From the NCBI GenBank assembly GCA_017399695.1, contig JAFQBK010000008.1:1-35546 (forward strand): a stretch of DNA of 35,546 nt, in the 5' to 3' direction. This stretch comes from Clostridia bacterium (GTDB lineage Bacteria; Bacillota; Clostridia; UBA1381; UBA9506). Every line of letters begins with the position of its first letter. Position 1 is the first letter of the stretch. The translations under genes and the position numbers were made by a program. The notes below the pieces were generated by a model, which saw only the letters and a program-made list of their open reading frames with translations, made no database searches and had not been told where the DNA came from. Positions 24,855 through 33,167 of this stretch are shown piece after piece.

Positions 24855-26732
24855 TTAAATTTCTGCTGCTTGCGCCTCATTATTTTCCTCTTCCCCATCA
24901 ATCCGATAGGTGGGAACAATCGCGCGAATTGACTCTTTGATTGCCTGTTCATCATCTTCTGCAATCACTTTACTAAGATTCTTTAAATCCTCTTTCAGTT
25001 GCGAGCGAGAAATATCTACCGGACGGGCAATATAGATTTTCTCATCCTTTGTACTCTTTAAGCCTTCCTCTGCCAGCAATAGCTCCTCGTAAAGCTTTTC
25101 GCCCGGGCGAAGACCCGTCACCTTAATTTCAATATCCTTGCCGGGTGTAAGACCGGAAAGACGAATCAAATTTTCTGCCAAATCATAAATTTTAACCGCT
25201 TTTCCCATATCAAGAACAAATATTTCTCCGCCGTTTGCGTTACCTGCTGCCTGAAGCACCAGCTGTGCCGCCTCGGGTATCGTCATAAAATAGCGGGTAA
25301 TTTCTTTATGGGTTACGGTAATCGGTCCACCATTTGCAATCTGTCTTTTAAAAAGTGGAATTACCGAACCGTTACTTCCTAAAACATTACCAAAACGCAC
25401 CAACGCAAATTCTGTCTTGCTGTCTTTACTGATTGCCTGAACAATCAGTTCGCAAATGCGTTTGGATGCGCCCATCACATTCGTCGGGTTTACCGCTTTA
25501 TCCGTAGAAATCAGAATGAATTTCTTAACGCCATATTTTTCTGCACATTCAGCCGCATTCAGCGTACCAAACACATTGTTTTTGATTGCCTCCCCGGGAT
25601 TATCCTCCATCAGTGGAACATGCTTGTGTGCTGCCGCATGGAACACCGCATCCGGCCGAAAGCGTTCAAATACCTGCTCTAAGCGCGCTCTGTCTCTGAC
25701 GCTGGCAATCACTGTCTGCACAGCAAGGTCAGGATAATTAAAATGTAATTCATTTTCTAAATCATACGCATTATTTTCATAAATATCAAGAACAATTAAA
25801 AGTTTCGGACCAAAGCGAGCAATTTGCCTGCACAGTTCCGAACCAATGGAACCTCCGCCGCCCGTCACCATTACCGTTTTATCACGAAGCATGCTACCAA
25901 TTAAGGTATTATCAAGCTTCACCGGGTCTCTGGACAAAAGGTCCGAAATTTCAACCTCACGTAAATTTTGCGTCAAGGGCTTGGTCAGTATTAAGTCATT
26001 CATGCCGGGTAACACCTTAATCCGACAGCCTGTCGTTCGGCACAACTCCAAAATTTCTTTTTTCTCTTTGCCGTGCAGAGATGGAATCGCAAGAATAATC
26101 ATTTCCACACGGTAATCCTTACACGCTTTGGAAATGTCATTTCGCGTCCCCAATACACGGATACCCGAAATGCTACAGCCTTGCTTTGCAGGATTATCAT
26201 CAATTAAACCGACAACACGAAAACGGCTGTCCGGTTTTGCCGCAACATCCTTAATCACAAGATTTCCGCCCTCACCTGCGCCGATAATCAGCGTACGTAA
26301 GGTCTCAACTTCCTCGCCTTTTCGTTTGGCAATGCCGCCTAAAATCACACGACATACAACGCGCATTGAGACTGCCATAATACCGGTCAGGACTGCCGCC
26401 ATCAGATGAACCCCTTCAGACAAAAAGAACGGAATCCACGGCTTTGCAACACACATAATTCCGCCGGAAATAATACAAGCTCCAAGAACAATACTATACT
26501 CGCGTAGGCCGGAAAAACGGAGCAAAAAATTATATGTACGAAATCCGTGCAAAATCAACACATACACAACAACCGCAATATAAATATTTGCTAAAACCTG
26601 ATGAAAATTTGACGGAGGGGTATGATTTTCCAAAACCAAAAAGAGTTCGGTTAAAAAATATCCAATGGTAACCAATGCTGCATCAAGCAGAATCAAAAGA
26701 TATTTTTTCATCCCGGAAAGCCGACGAAACAT
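24855..26732 (-). CDS. CapD/EpsC-type membrane nucleotide-sugar 4,6-dehydratase
   Basis: This 625-aa protein belongs to the family that converts UDP-GlcNAc-type sugars to 4-keto-6-deoxy forms for capsule, glycan or wall polymer synthesis. Four hydrophobic N-terminal segments (about 10-130) anchor it. A CoA/NAD-binding-like domain (LRTLIIGAGEGGNLVIKDVA, about 145) follows, then a short-chain dehydrogenase domain with VTGGGGSIGSELCRQ (about 288). The catalytic region is FILISTDKAVNPTNVMGASK, where the usual SYK triad is replaced by TDK plus a distant lysine, as in this family. The ATG follows GGAGGAA. A -10 box (TATAAT) is seen about 55 nt upstream, with no clear -35 box. It leads an operon with the next two genes on the minus strand, tying glycan synthesis to SLH proteins. 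Confidence 0.92.
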   Translation of the reverse strand: MFRRLSGMKKYLLILLDAALVTIGYFLTELFLVLENHTPPSNFHQVLANIYIAVVVYVLILHGFRTYNFLLRFSGLREYSIVLGACIISGGIMCVAKPWIPFFLSEGVHLMAAVLTGIMAVSMRVVCRVILGGIAKRKGEEVETLRTLIIGAGEGGNLVIKDVAAKPDSRFRVVGLIDDNPAKQGCSISGIRVLGTRNDISKACKDYRVEMIILAIPSLHGKEKKEILELCRTTGCRIKVLPGMNDLILTKPLTQNLREVEISDLLSRDPVKLDNTLIGSMLRDKTVMVTGGGGSIGSELCRQIARFGPKLLIVLDIYENNAYDLENELHFNYPDLAVQTVIASVRDRARLEQVFERFRPDAVFHAAAHKHVPLMEDNPGEAIKNNVFGTLNAAECAEKYGVKKFILISTDKAVNPTNVMGASKRICELIVQAISKDSKTEFALVRFGNVLGSNGSVIPLFKRQIANGGPITVTHKEITRYFMTIPEAAQLVLQAAGNANGGEIFVLDMGKAVKIYDLAENLIRLSGLTPGKDIEIKVTGLRPGEKLYEELLLAEEGLKSTKDEKIYIARPVDISRSQLKEDLKNLSKVIAEDDEQAIKESIRAIVPTYRIDGEEENNEAQAAEI

Positions 26733-26866
26733 CAGAATTCCTCCAATTTTATTGCAATAATAATAGTATTATAGCACATCTTTACAAAAAAGAAAAGTAA
26801 AATTTCTATTTTTTTGATACTTTTTTATATCTCATCACATTTTCAAAAATTTTCTCTCTGTTTTCG

Positions 26867-29800
26867 TCAGGAATCCATTCGTTCCCATACAACCTCATCC
26901 GCAATTTGAGGAAGGTATCGATACGCTCCCGACGACGGATCAAAACCGCAAATACTCTTAAATTCACAAAAATCGCAACCGCTGTGCGTACCCTTGCGAT
27001 ACGGCAAAATATTTGTCGTTCCGCTTAATATTTCCTGGCCGATTTGTGTCAAGGTGCGTTTCATATATTTTTTCAGTTTGTCCATCTGCTCCATCGTTGC
27101 GCTTTTTGACTGCGCCGCTGAGAGTGTTCCATCTTTGGCAATACGCACCGGAATCACTTTGGAATAATCGGTCACTCCCTGATCCATCGCACGAACGATG
27201 TCCATATCCGAAAGCACGAGACCGCTCATTTTATATTTTTTCAAAATTTCTTCTTCGAGTGATTCTGCCTTGCCCGTGGATGCCTCTACCACCGGGTCGG
27301 TCAGGCGGAAGTAAAACATTCCCGCAGGTTTTGGCTGATGACCGAACAGTTCTTCGCCATTTTCACATGCCACGGAGAGATAAACCGAAAGCTGCAGAGA
27401 AAGTCTCTGATAGACATCGCTCAGGCGGAATTCTTTATTGCCCGATTTGTAGTCAATAATCCTCAAATAAAGATTTGTGCCGTCTGTGTAGCGGTCAATC
27501 CGGTCAATTCTCCCGATAATGGTGAGCTTTTCGCCCGTGGGAAGCTCAAGGTTCAACGGCGGCATATCGCCGTTTTCATCAAAGGAAACCTCATAGGCTA
27601 TGGGTTCAAATTCGCCACGTCTTATATGCTCACAAATCACCCAAACTGATTTCATTAATGTCTTTTTCAAACGAGAAAACAAGACCGCCATTTTCTTTTC
27701 CGAATACAGTCGGAGCAAAAATGTGCGCTCAAGCATCTCGGAAAGAAGCTTCTCTATCATTTCCTCACATTCATTTTTTGTAATGTCTCGATAGTTTTTC
27801 CCGGTTTTGTCCATTTGCTTAGAAAACGCTTCCATCGCATTATGCAAAAGTGTACCGATATCCGGCGTGTCTATCTCTAAAACCTTCCGTTCTTTCGCTT
27901 TTAAACCAAAACGGACAAAATACGAAAACGGGCAGGATGCAAATTTTTCAAAGCGCGAGACACTGCCCCGCAGCTCCTTACCATATAATTTTCGTACGTT
28001 TTCTTTCGATAATTGCTCGGCTTTTTGCGAATATTTACGATATTCTTCCGCTCGTTTCAATTTTTCTTTGTATTCTTCACTTTCGCAAAGAACCTGATAA
28101 AGCCCGTCATAGTCATCCTCCGCGCCCACCGCCATTTCTCCAAGCAAAAAATGATATGCGGATTGTTTCGAGGCTACTGTTTTATGGATGTCCGGTTTTT
28201 CATCTAAAAGGTCTGTACCTTCTTCCAACTGCGAAAACAGCTTGCGCATCCGCAAAACCAACGGAGAGGGGCGCAGGCTTTTGCCGTCCATCGTTGATAC
28301 GGGATAGCTGACACTCGTTTTTTCTGTACTGATATGAAGCGCCTGATATACCAAAAACTGATTATCAAATGCCATTTTTTTCGTGTCCGGTGCAAGTTCT
28401 AAACCTCGTGAAAGCAAGCGAATTCGCTCGCTGTCCGTCAAGACGCCCTCTGCCGGTGCACTCGGCGGAAATGCACCGTCCTGCGCTCCTACAACAAATA
28501 ATCTGCGTACATTTTTTACCAGCGAACGACTGACGTCGCCGAAAAAGACCTGGTCATTCGCCGACGGGATAACGCCCATACTCTGTCCGCTAAACCCCGC
28601 TTCCAATACGGCACACATACGCTCGACACCAATGGCTGAATCCCCTATACACAGTGTCATTTGTTCAAGAGCATTCATCAAAAGCTCATAAACCTCTGCA
28701 TACTCCTCTGCGCACTGACGCTCTCCCAGCTCCTCCAGCCGTTTCATTTGTTCTTCAATTTTCTCGCGCAGCTTGATTTGCTCAAAAAACTCAAATAAAG
28801 CTTTCACGCGTACATTTGCACGCCGGTCGGCTGCAAATTTCTCTTTCAGGCATAATACCGGAGAGAGCAGGCGGTCTTTTAGTTCCAACATTTGCTTTGC
28901 ACGCTCGCCATCCGTTTCTGATAAATCCTCTTCTTTATCAAAAACCATCGACGCACGCTTTAAAAAACGCTCGTCATCCAGCCAGTCATTTTTTTCAACA
29001 TGTCCCATCAGCGCATAGTTTTCCAACAGGTCAGCTTCCTCCTGTGTAAGACCTGCATAACCGCTTTTGGCATAAGCAATTACATCCTGCATCAAAAATC
29101 CGCCGGAAAGAAGGCGAAACAGCGAAAAAAACATCAGCATCACAGGATGACTCAAAAGCTCACTGCGCATATCCACAAAGACAGAAATCTCATAGGACGG
29201 AAAAATCGTTTTGATTAAGTTCTGATACTGCTCCATATCCCCTGCAATAATCGCAATGTCCCGAAATCGTAAGCCATCTTCACAAACTGCACGGCGAATT
29301 TGTGCCGCAAGATGTGTTACCTCTGTGTACGGGTCCTGTGCCGCATAGAGTGTAATGTCCTTGGTCGGTTCGTCATATACAGCATTCGGATAACGATAAA
29401 ATTCAGATTCGAAATGCAATAATTCTTTAGAATCTGCAAAGCGATGCTTTTCCTCTAAATAAATTGTCGGTAAAATCTCTGCCCCGACTTCTCTTGCAAT
29501 TGCACATAAGCGGGCTGCCGTCCGTTTTACCGGTTCAAAAACATAAAGCCCCTCTGCATTCTTCGGGCAGCACATCGCGACCGTCAGCGATACATTCTGC
29601 GCCAAAAGCTTGCTTACCACATCCAGTTCATTTGCCGTAAAGCGGAAAAAGCCGTCCACATAGATATAGGTGTCTCTAAAAAGATTTCGTTCTTCAATTA
29701 GACGTGCGAGCTTTGTAACATTGTCTTCACTATCTGAAAAATGCTCGTTTAAGACTTCGTCATAGCGCGTATAAATCATAGCAAGCTCGGTCAGTTTTTG

Positions 29801-30247
29801 TGAAAGCAGGGGGCTTTCGTCCTCTTCCGTCGCTGCGCGAAGAAGAACTTCTCCATTAACCTCTGCACGCTTAAAATCCGAAATCAAATCAAGCATTACA
29901 CGTAAGAAACCGGGTTTTTCCCATGCGCCGGAAAAGACCGTCAATTTCCCGGACAGTTCCTGAAGCACACGTGCCATCAGCATATTTTTTCCGACATCGT
30001 CAACCGCCAAACGGAGTTTTCCCGTTTCTGCAAGCGTCCTTGCAGAAAGACGTGCGAACGACGTCGCTTGTATCTCGGAGGAAAGGTATCCAACCGCTCC
30101 AATCAGCTCGCTCTCGACAACATGAGAAAACTGCTCCGGCACAATCAAAATCGCGCGTTCGCCCTTTTGTGCGTGCTGTTTCATTCTTTCTAAAATCAGC
30201 TTGCTTTTGCCTGTTCCCGCAGTTCCGCAAATCAGCTCCAGGGGCAT
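26867..30247 (-). CDS. addB: ATP-dependent helicase/deoxyribonuclease subunit B
   Basis: AddB is the second subunit of AddAB: it recognises Chi, holds an iron-sulfur cluster and cuts the 5' strand. The 1126-aa protein has Walker A GTAGTGKSKLI near residue 9, a helicase-like body, a first cluster cysteine in FASCPFSYFVRFG and the other three in GCDFCEFKSICGF close to the C-terminus. The nuclease motif IIDYKSGNK is followed by QRLSLQLSVYL. The four cysteines needed for the 4Fe-4S staple are all present. I start at the ATG 30247, with AGGAG 8 nt upstream, rather than an ATG seven codons earlier without a site. addA is not adjacent (11265-14834, same strand). Confidence 0.95.
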   Translation of the reverse strand: MPLELICGTAGTGKSKLILERMKQHAQKGERAILIVPEQFSHVVESELIGAVGYLSSEIQATSFARLSARTLAETGKLRLAVDDVGKNMLMARVLQELSGKLTVFSGAWEKPGFLRVMLDLISDFKRAEVNGEVLLRAATEEDESPLLSQKLTELAMIYTRYDEVLNEHFSDSEDNVTKLARLIEERNLFRDTYIYVDGFFRFTANELDVVSKLLAQNVSLTVAMCCPKNAEGLYVFEPVKRTAARLCAIAREVGAEILPTIYLEEKHRFADSKELLHFESEFYRYPNAVYDEPTKDITLYAAQDPYTEVTHLAAQIRRAVCEDGLRFRDIAIIAGDMEQYQNLIKTIFPSYEISVFVDMRSELLSHPVMLMFFSLFRLLSGGFLMQDVIAYAKSGYAGLTQEEADLLENYALMGHVEKNDWLDDERFLKRASMVFDKEEDLSETDGERAKQMLELKDRLLSPVLCLKEKFAADRRANVRVKALFEFFEQIKLREKIEEQMKRLEELGERQCAEEYAEVYELLMNALEQMTLCIGDSAIGVERMCAVLEAGFSGQSMGVIPSANDQVFFGDVSRSLVKNVRRLFVVGAQDGAFPPSAPAEGVLTDSERIRLLSRGLELAPDTKKMAFDNQFLVYQALHISTEKTSVSYPVSTMDGKSLRPSPLVLRMRKLFSQLEEGTDLLDEKPDIHKTVASKQSAYHFLLGEMAVGAEDDYDGLYQVLCESEEYKEKLKRAEEYRKYSQKAEQLSKENVRKLYGKELRGSVSRFEKFASCPFSYFVRFGLKAKERKVLEIDTPDIGTLLHNAMEAFSKQMDKTGKNYRDITKNECEEMIEKLLSEMLERTFLLRLYSEKKMAVLFSRLKKTLMKSVWVICEHIRRGEFEPIAYEVSFDENGDMPPLNLELPTGEKLTIIGRIDRIDRYTDGTNLYLRIIDYKSGNKEFRLSDVYQRLSLQLSVYLSVACENGEELFGHQPKPAGMFYFRLTDPVVEASTGKAESLEEEILKKYKMSGLVLSDMDIVRAMDQGVTDYSKVIPVRIAKDGTLSAAQSKSATMEQMDKLKKYMKRTLTQIGQEILSGTTNILPYRKGTHSGCDFCEFKSICGFDPSSGAYRYLPQIADEVVWERMDS

Positions 30248-30284
30248 ACCTTTCTCTCCTTTCCGCATATACTTATTCTATTAT

Positions 30285-30313
30285 ATTATACAAAACTCCC
30301 GCCCTCGGGTCAA
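30285..30313 (-). promoter_or_regulatory. sigma-A promoter for addB
   Basis: On the minus strand TTGACC (30308-30313), a 17-nt spacer and a perfect TATAAT (30285-30290). The leader is about 35 nt. It supports addB as a stand-alone transcription unit. Confidence 0.8.
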
Positions 30314-30396
30314 TCTGCTTTTTCACACAAAAAGACGATTAAAAACCGTCATTTTGTCCTTATTTTCAGACAGTGAAAAAAAATTAAAAAAAACTC

Positions 30397-30425
30397 TTTA
30401 CAAATCCTTTGGGATATTGTATAAT
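30397..30425 (+). promoter_or_regulatory. sigma-A promoter for the tRNA-Leu region
   Basis: TTTACA (30397-30402), a 17-nt spacer and TATAAT (30420-30425) lie 23 nt before the truncated tRNA-Leu copy. The same promoter probably transcribes the complete tRNA-Leu at 30613, since no other promoter is evident between them. Confidence 0.75.
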
Positions 30426-30448
30426 ACTATTTGTTCAAAATCAAATAC

Positions 30449-30486
30449 GCGGATATGGCGGAATTGGCAGACGCGCATGGTTCAGG
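30449..30486 (+). pseudogene. orphan 5' half of tRNA-Leu(CAG)
   Basis: These 38 bases are identical to positions 1-38 of the complete tRNA-Leu at 30613 and stop exactly inside the anticodon loop, just after the CAG anticodon. The following 126 bases (30487-30612) cannot complete a cloverleaf; they contain small inverted repeats (AAAC-CGGAT/ATCCG-TTT near 30515-30533 and CGGG/CCCG near 30568-30583) and no gene that I can support. This half lies directly after the promoter. Confidence 0.8.
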
Positions 30487-30612
30487 CAACGCCACCTCAG
30501 TGATTAAATAGGTTAAACCGGATTTATCCGTTTAATATGTGAGGATTAAGCACTTTTGCTCCTCCTCGGGTTACCTCTCCCGTGTAAAAATTAAGGGGTT
30601 AAAACTAAATAT

Positions 30613-30699
30613 GCGGATATGGCGGAATTGGCAGACGCGCATGGTTCAGGTCCATGTGAAAGCGATTTCATGCAGGTTCAAGTCCTGTTATCCGCACCA
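30613..30699 (+). tRNA. tRNA-Leu (anticodon CAG)
   Basis: An 87-nt type II tRNA. The acceptor stem is GCGGATA/TATCCGC, the anticodon arm is CATGG-TTCAGGT-CCATG with the anticodon at 30647-30649, a variable arm follows, and the T-arm is CAGGTTCAAGTCCTG. ACCA is encoded. A terminator hairpin follows, and a recombinase gene ends 55 bp downstream on the other strand. Confidence 0.95.
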
Positions 30700-30706
30700 A
30701 TTTTCA

Positions 30707-30742
30707 AAGTGCTTACGAGTTTTTCGCAAGCACTTTTTCTTT
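30707..30742 (+). terminator. terminator after tRNA-Leu
   Basis: Arms AAGTGCTT (30707-30714) and AAGCACTT (30728-30735), strengthened by an inner CGA/TCG pairing, are followed by TTTTCTTT. Confidence 0.8.
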
Positions 30743-30754
30743 GCATAATTCTGC

Positions 30755-32404
30755 TTACACCGCTATGGGTTTGTAATCACCATTGTGTGCCAGCTTCACA
30801 TCTCCGTTTTCGGCGAATACCTCTCCATACTCATTAAATGGTCCGTTTATCACTATGACTACTGCAATCTCACCGTCTCCCACATCCAGAATCTGAATTT
30901 CCCGAACCAGAAGTCTTAAGTTTACATTACTGATTGCACCCTCTGCTACGATGCTATCGAGCATATCGATGTTTTCCTTGATTGCTTTTCTTCGTTTCTT
31001 TACTGTTTCTTCAAGGTTTATCAGCTCATTAATTTTAACCTTAAGGTCTTCAATCTGTGCCTTCTTTTTTTCAAGCATTCTGTCATAAGTGGCACGGTTT
31101 TCCTTATCGTTAATTCTCTCCATCAGTATGTTTTCCACATCTATTTCGAGATTTGATACAGCAGTTCTCATTTCAGCTATCTGCTTTTCTGTGCCTGCCT
31201 TATTTCGTAACCACTTTTTAACATCGGCTTCTATAGCAGTCCAATTCTTCTCCGACTCGGATTTCAGCCTTAATATTTCCTTATAGACTAAGTTATCCAA
31301 ATCCGCCTCCTGAATTCTGTGTGAGGTACAATAGCCTTTGTAGCGATGATAACCATTGCAGACATATTCAACTCGCTCAGGCTTGTCTCTCCATCTGCGA
31401 ATCTTTGCTACGAAGGTGCAACCGCAATCTCCGCATTTTAATAACCCTGTGTATCGATGATATGGTTTTCCGCTTGAGGCTCTGACCTTAGTTTCCTTTT
31501 TAGCTTCAATCAGGCTTTGTACCTTATCCCATATTTCCTTTGGAATTATTACAGGAGCAAAGTTTTCGTGCCTGAATTGTTCTTCTGTCGGAACCTTATG
31601 TCTGATTTTCTTTGCCTTATCGCTTTCTTCTACATGGCATATCAGTGTTCCTGTATAGAACTCATTTGTAAGCACTCGCTTGACTGCAGTTGAATCCCAC
31701 AGGTACTTAAGGGTTATTGCAGGTTTGTTATAGCCTTGATTTTTATCGTTGTATAGCTTTTGATAATATGCCGGCGATTTCTTGCCATCTTTATTCAGCT
31801 TTTCCGCAATCGCCTTAAAGCCGAAGCCATCAAGATACATTGAATAAATTTCTTTAACTATGCCTGCAGGCTCATTCTTGATTATGATTTTGCCGGAGTT
31901 CTTATCCTTGTAGTAACCCATAGGTGGCATATTGCATATGCCCTTGTCCTTTTGCTTCTGACGATATCCGTATCTTATCTTTTTGCTGACATCTCTTGCA
32001 TACATATGATTCATAAACTGACTCATTTCCATACGGAATTCATCATCTGTGTTGAAACTGTCGGTATTGTCTGTTATGCTGATTACTCTTATACCCTTGC
32101 TTCTTAAGTATTCGATGAACATAGAAGTCTGGATTTTCTCTCTGCCAAGTCTTGACAAGTCTTTTACCAACACTACATCCATCTTATGCTCTTCAGCCGC
32201 TTTACAGATTTCATCGATTCCGTTTCTCTGGAAGGTCATTCCGCTGACATTGTCATCATAGGATTCTCCTACGAATATGTGACCTTCCCGTTCTATGTAA
32301 TCCATAAGAATTCTGCGTTGATTTTTGAGTGAATTCATTTCCTTGTCTTCATCTCTTGACAGTCTGTAATAAATCCATATTCTCCATGCTTGCATTATGT
32401 TCAT
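30755..32404 (-). CDS. large serine recombinase (resolvase/invertase family)
   Basis: A site-specific DNA integrase or excisionase of 549 aa. The N-terminal catalytic domain has YYRLSRDE with nucleophile Ser16 and the DLSRLGRE arginines (82-89). The recombinase domain follows (about 155-290, MGYYKDKNSGKI to PVIIPKEIWDKVQ). A zinc ribbon uses cysteines 324, 327, 349 and 359. A coiled coil covers about 372-485. This is the layout of large serine recombinases on clostridial integrative elements such as Tn4451/Tn916-like mobilisable islands. The ATG at 32404 has AAAGGAGG 8 nt upstream. Its 3' end faces tRNA-Leu, and two small genes precede it in the same direction. All catalytic residues that I can check are present, so it looks intact. 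Confidence 0.95.
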   Translation of the reverse strand: MNIMQAWRIWIYYRLSRDEDKEMNSLKNQRRILMDYIEREGHIFVGESYDDNVSGMTFQRNGIDEICKAAEEHKMDVVLVKDLSRLGREKIQTSMFIEYLRSKGIRVISITDNTDSFNTDDEFRMEMSQFMNHMYARDVSKKIRYGYRQKQKDKGICNMPPMGYYKDKNSGKIIIKNEPAGIVKEIYSMYLDGFGFKAIAEKLNKDGKKSPAYYQKLYNDKNQGYNKPAITLKYLWDSTAVKRVLTNEFYTGTLICHVEESDKAKKIRHKVPTEEQFRHENFAPVIIPKEIWDKVQSLIEAKKETKVRASSGKPYHRYTGLLKCGDCGCTFVAKIRRWRDKPERVEYVCNGYHRYKGYCTSHRIQEADLDNLVYKEILRLKSESEKNWTAIEADVKKWLRNKAGTEKQIAEMRTAVSNLEIDVENILMERINDKENRATYDRMLEKKKAQIEDLKVKINELINLEETVKKRRKAIKENIDMLDSIVAEGAISNVNLRLLVREIQILDVGDGEIAVVIVINGPFNEYGEVFAENGDVKLAHNGDYKPIAV

Positions 32405-32468
32405 AAACCGTTACCTCCTTTCAGCAACAAACAATACCACACTAATTTCAATATATCCAGCAAAACAT

Positions 32469-32654
32469 TTACAAAAGTTCTAAAGGTTTTTGCACTTTTA
32501 TTTTTGACATGATATCATTCTTATAGACACGCTCCGCAATAATCTTAAACCCCTGTTCCAAAGTTAGTTTTTCCATTTCTTTTATGGCTTCAATAACATA
32601 AACTGGGTTTCTGATTTCCTCATCTGTAAATCTTGTGTAAATATATGTTTTCAT
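32469..32654 (-). CDS. small protein (61 aa) of the recombinase operon
   Basis: I do not recognise it. The 61-aa product is soluble, mixed-charge and predicted mostly helical (RNPVYVIEAIKEMEKLTLEQ). The ATG at 32654 follows AAGGAGC. It lies 64 nt before the recombinase start and 17 nt after the preceding small gene. Small proteins upstream of integrases are often directionality or regulatory factors, but that is only a guess here. Confidence 0.65.
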   Translation of the reverse strand: MKTYIYTRFTDEEIRNPVYVIEAIKEMEKLTLEQGFKIIAERVYKNDIMSKIKVQKPLELL

Positions 32655-32671
32655 AATTCGTAGCTCCTTCC

Positions 32672-32845
32672 TTATTGGTTAACTGCAACAGTCTTTTCCT
32701 GCTCGTAACTTTCTTCGTGGGTTTCAAATTTATGACCTAAATAATCAAAAATTGTAGCCCTTAAAAATTTGTTATACTCTTCATTTGTTCCGTTATATAC
32801 ATACAGAACCTCCTTGATTCTCGGATAATCACTTTTTCTCGGCAT
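32672..32845 (-). CDS. small protein (57 aa) of the recombinase operon
   Basis: I do not recognise it. I choose the ATG at 32845 (MPRKSDYPRIKEV) because AAAGGGGG lies 7 nt upstream; longer starts would place that site in the coding sequence. The protein has a basic start and an acidic tail (EESYEQEKTVAVNQ) and no membrane segment. It is first of the three-gene minus-strand unit that ends with the recombinase. Confidence 0.65.
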   Translation of the reverse strand: MPRKSDYPRIKEVLYVYNGTNEEYNKFLRATIFDYLGHKFETHEESYEQEKTVAVNQ

Positions 32846-33052
32846 AAATATGCCCCCTTTCATTTTTACATTTGCAATTAGCACCGACTTCCGCTACAGT
32901 TCCTGACCTCCTGCCTTGTTTGACACCGACATCGTGTTTGCATCTCTTGGTGCGCTCATATCGTGGCGTCACTTCCCCGAGAATGTATCCCTTGCGGTTC
33001 GGCTATTCAGTTTTAGAAAATCAACTGTGTATCAAGTAGATTTTACAACTAA

Positions 33053-33081
33053 ATTATAACAAGACATTGACAACTCGGCAA
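33053..33081 (-). promoter_or_regulatory. promoter for the recombinase operon
   Basis: On the minus strand TTGCCG (33076-33081), a 17-nt spacer and TATAAT (33053-33058). It implies a leader of about 200 nt before the first small gene. Its -35 region is interleaved with the opposing promoter. Confidence 0.6.
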
Positions 33082-33095
33082 TAGTTTTGTATAAT
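33067..33095 (+). promoter_or_regulatory. promoter for the zinc-finger protein gene
   Basis: A consensus TTGACA (33067-33072), 17-nt spacer and TATAAT (33090-33095). The two promoters in this gap share about 15 bp, so polymerase cannot occupy both at once. Confidence 0.75.
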
Positions 33096-33115
33096 GTTTC
33101 TTGGAGTAATGTAAG

Positions 33116-33150
33116 TTTTACAAAACCGAACATTTTTACATTTTACAAAA
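33116..33150. repeat. direct repeats TTTTACAAAA in the promoter leader
   Basis: TTTTACAAAA occurs at 33116-33125 and 33141-33150 (25 bp apart), and TTTTACAA at 33041-33048 on the other side of the promoter pair. Each is close to palindromic. They could be binding sites of a regulator. AT-rich sequence makes chance repeats likely, so this is only a candidate. Confidence 0.35.
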
Positions 33151-33167
33151 ACAAGGCGGTGTTTTAG

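Larger units (their letters stand above)
32846..33167. promoter_or_regulatory. intergenic control region between recombinase operon and zinc-finger gene
   Basis: This 322-bp gap has two parts. 32884-33005 is GC-richer than its surroundings and would be the leader of the minus-strand operon. It has short complementary segments (GCACC/GGTGC, ACAC/GTGT) and an open frame without a convincing start (about 45 codons from a GTG). 33006-33167 is AT-rich and carries two divergent overlapping promoters and repeated TTTTACAA motifs. Confidence 0.5.

Noticed and set aside
30449..30612. tRNA-Leu gene with a group I intron in the anticodon loop
   Set aside because: The interruption is after the anticodon as in some tRNA introns, but the insert is only 126 bases, the 3' half does not resume after it, and instead a whole new tRNA begins.
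32846..33005. Small gene of about 45 codons starting with GTG on the minus strand
   Set aside because: No ribosome binding site precedes it, it overlaps the start of the 57-aa gene, and the predicted peptide has no recognisable features.
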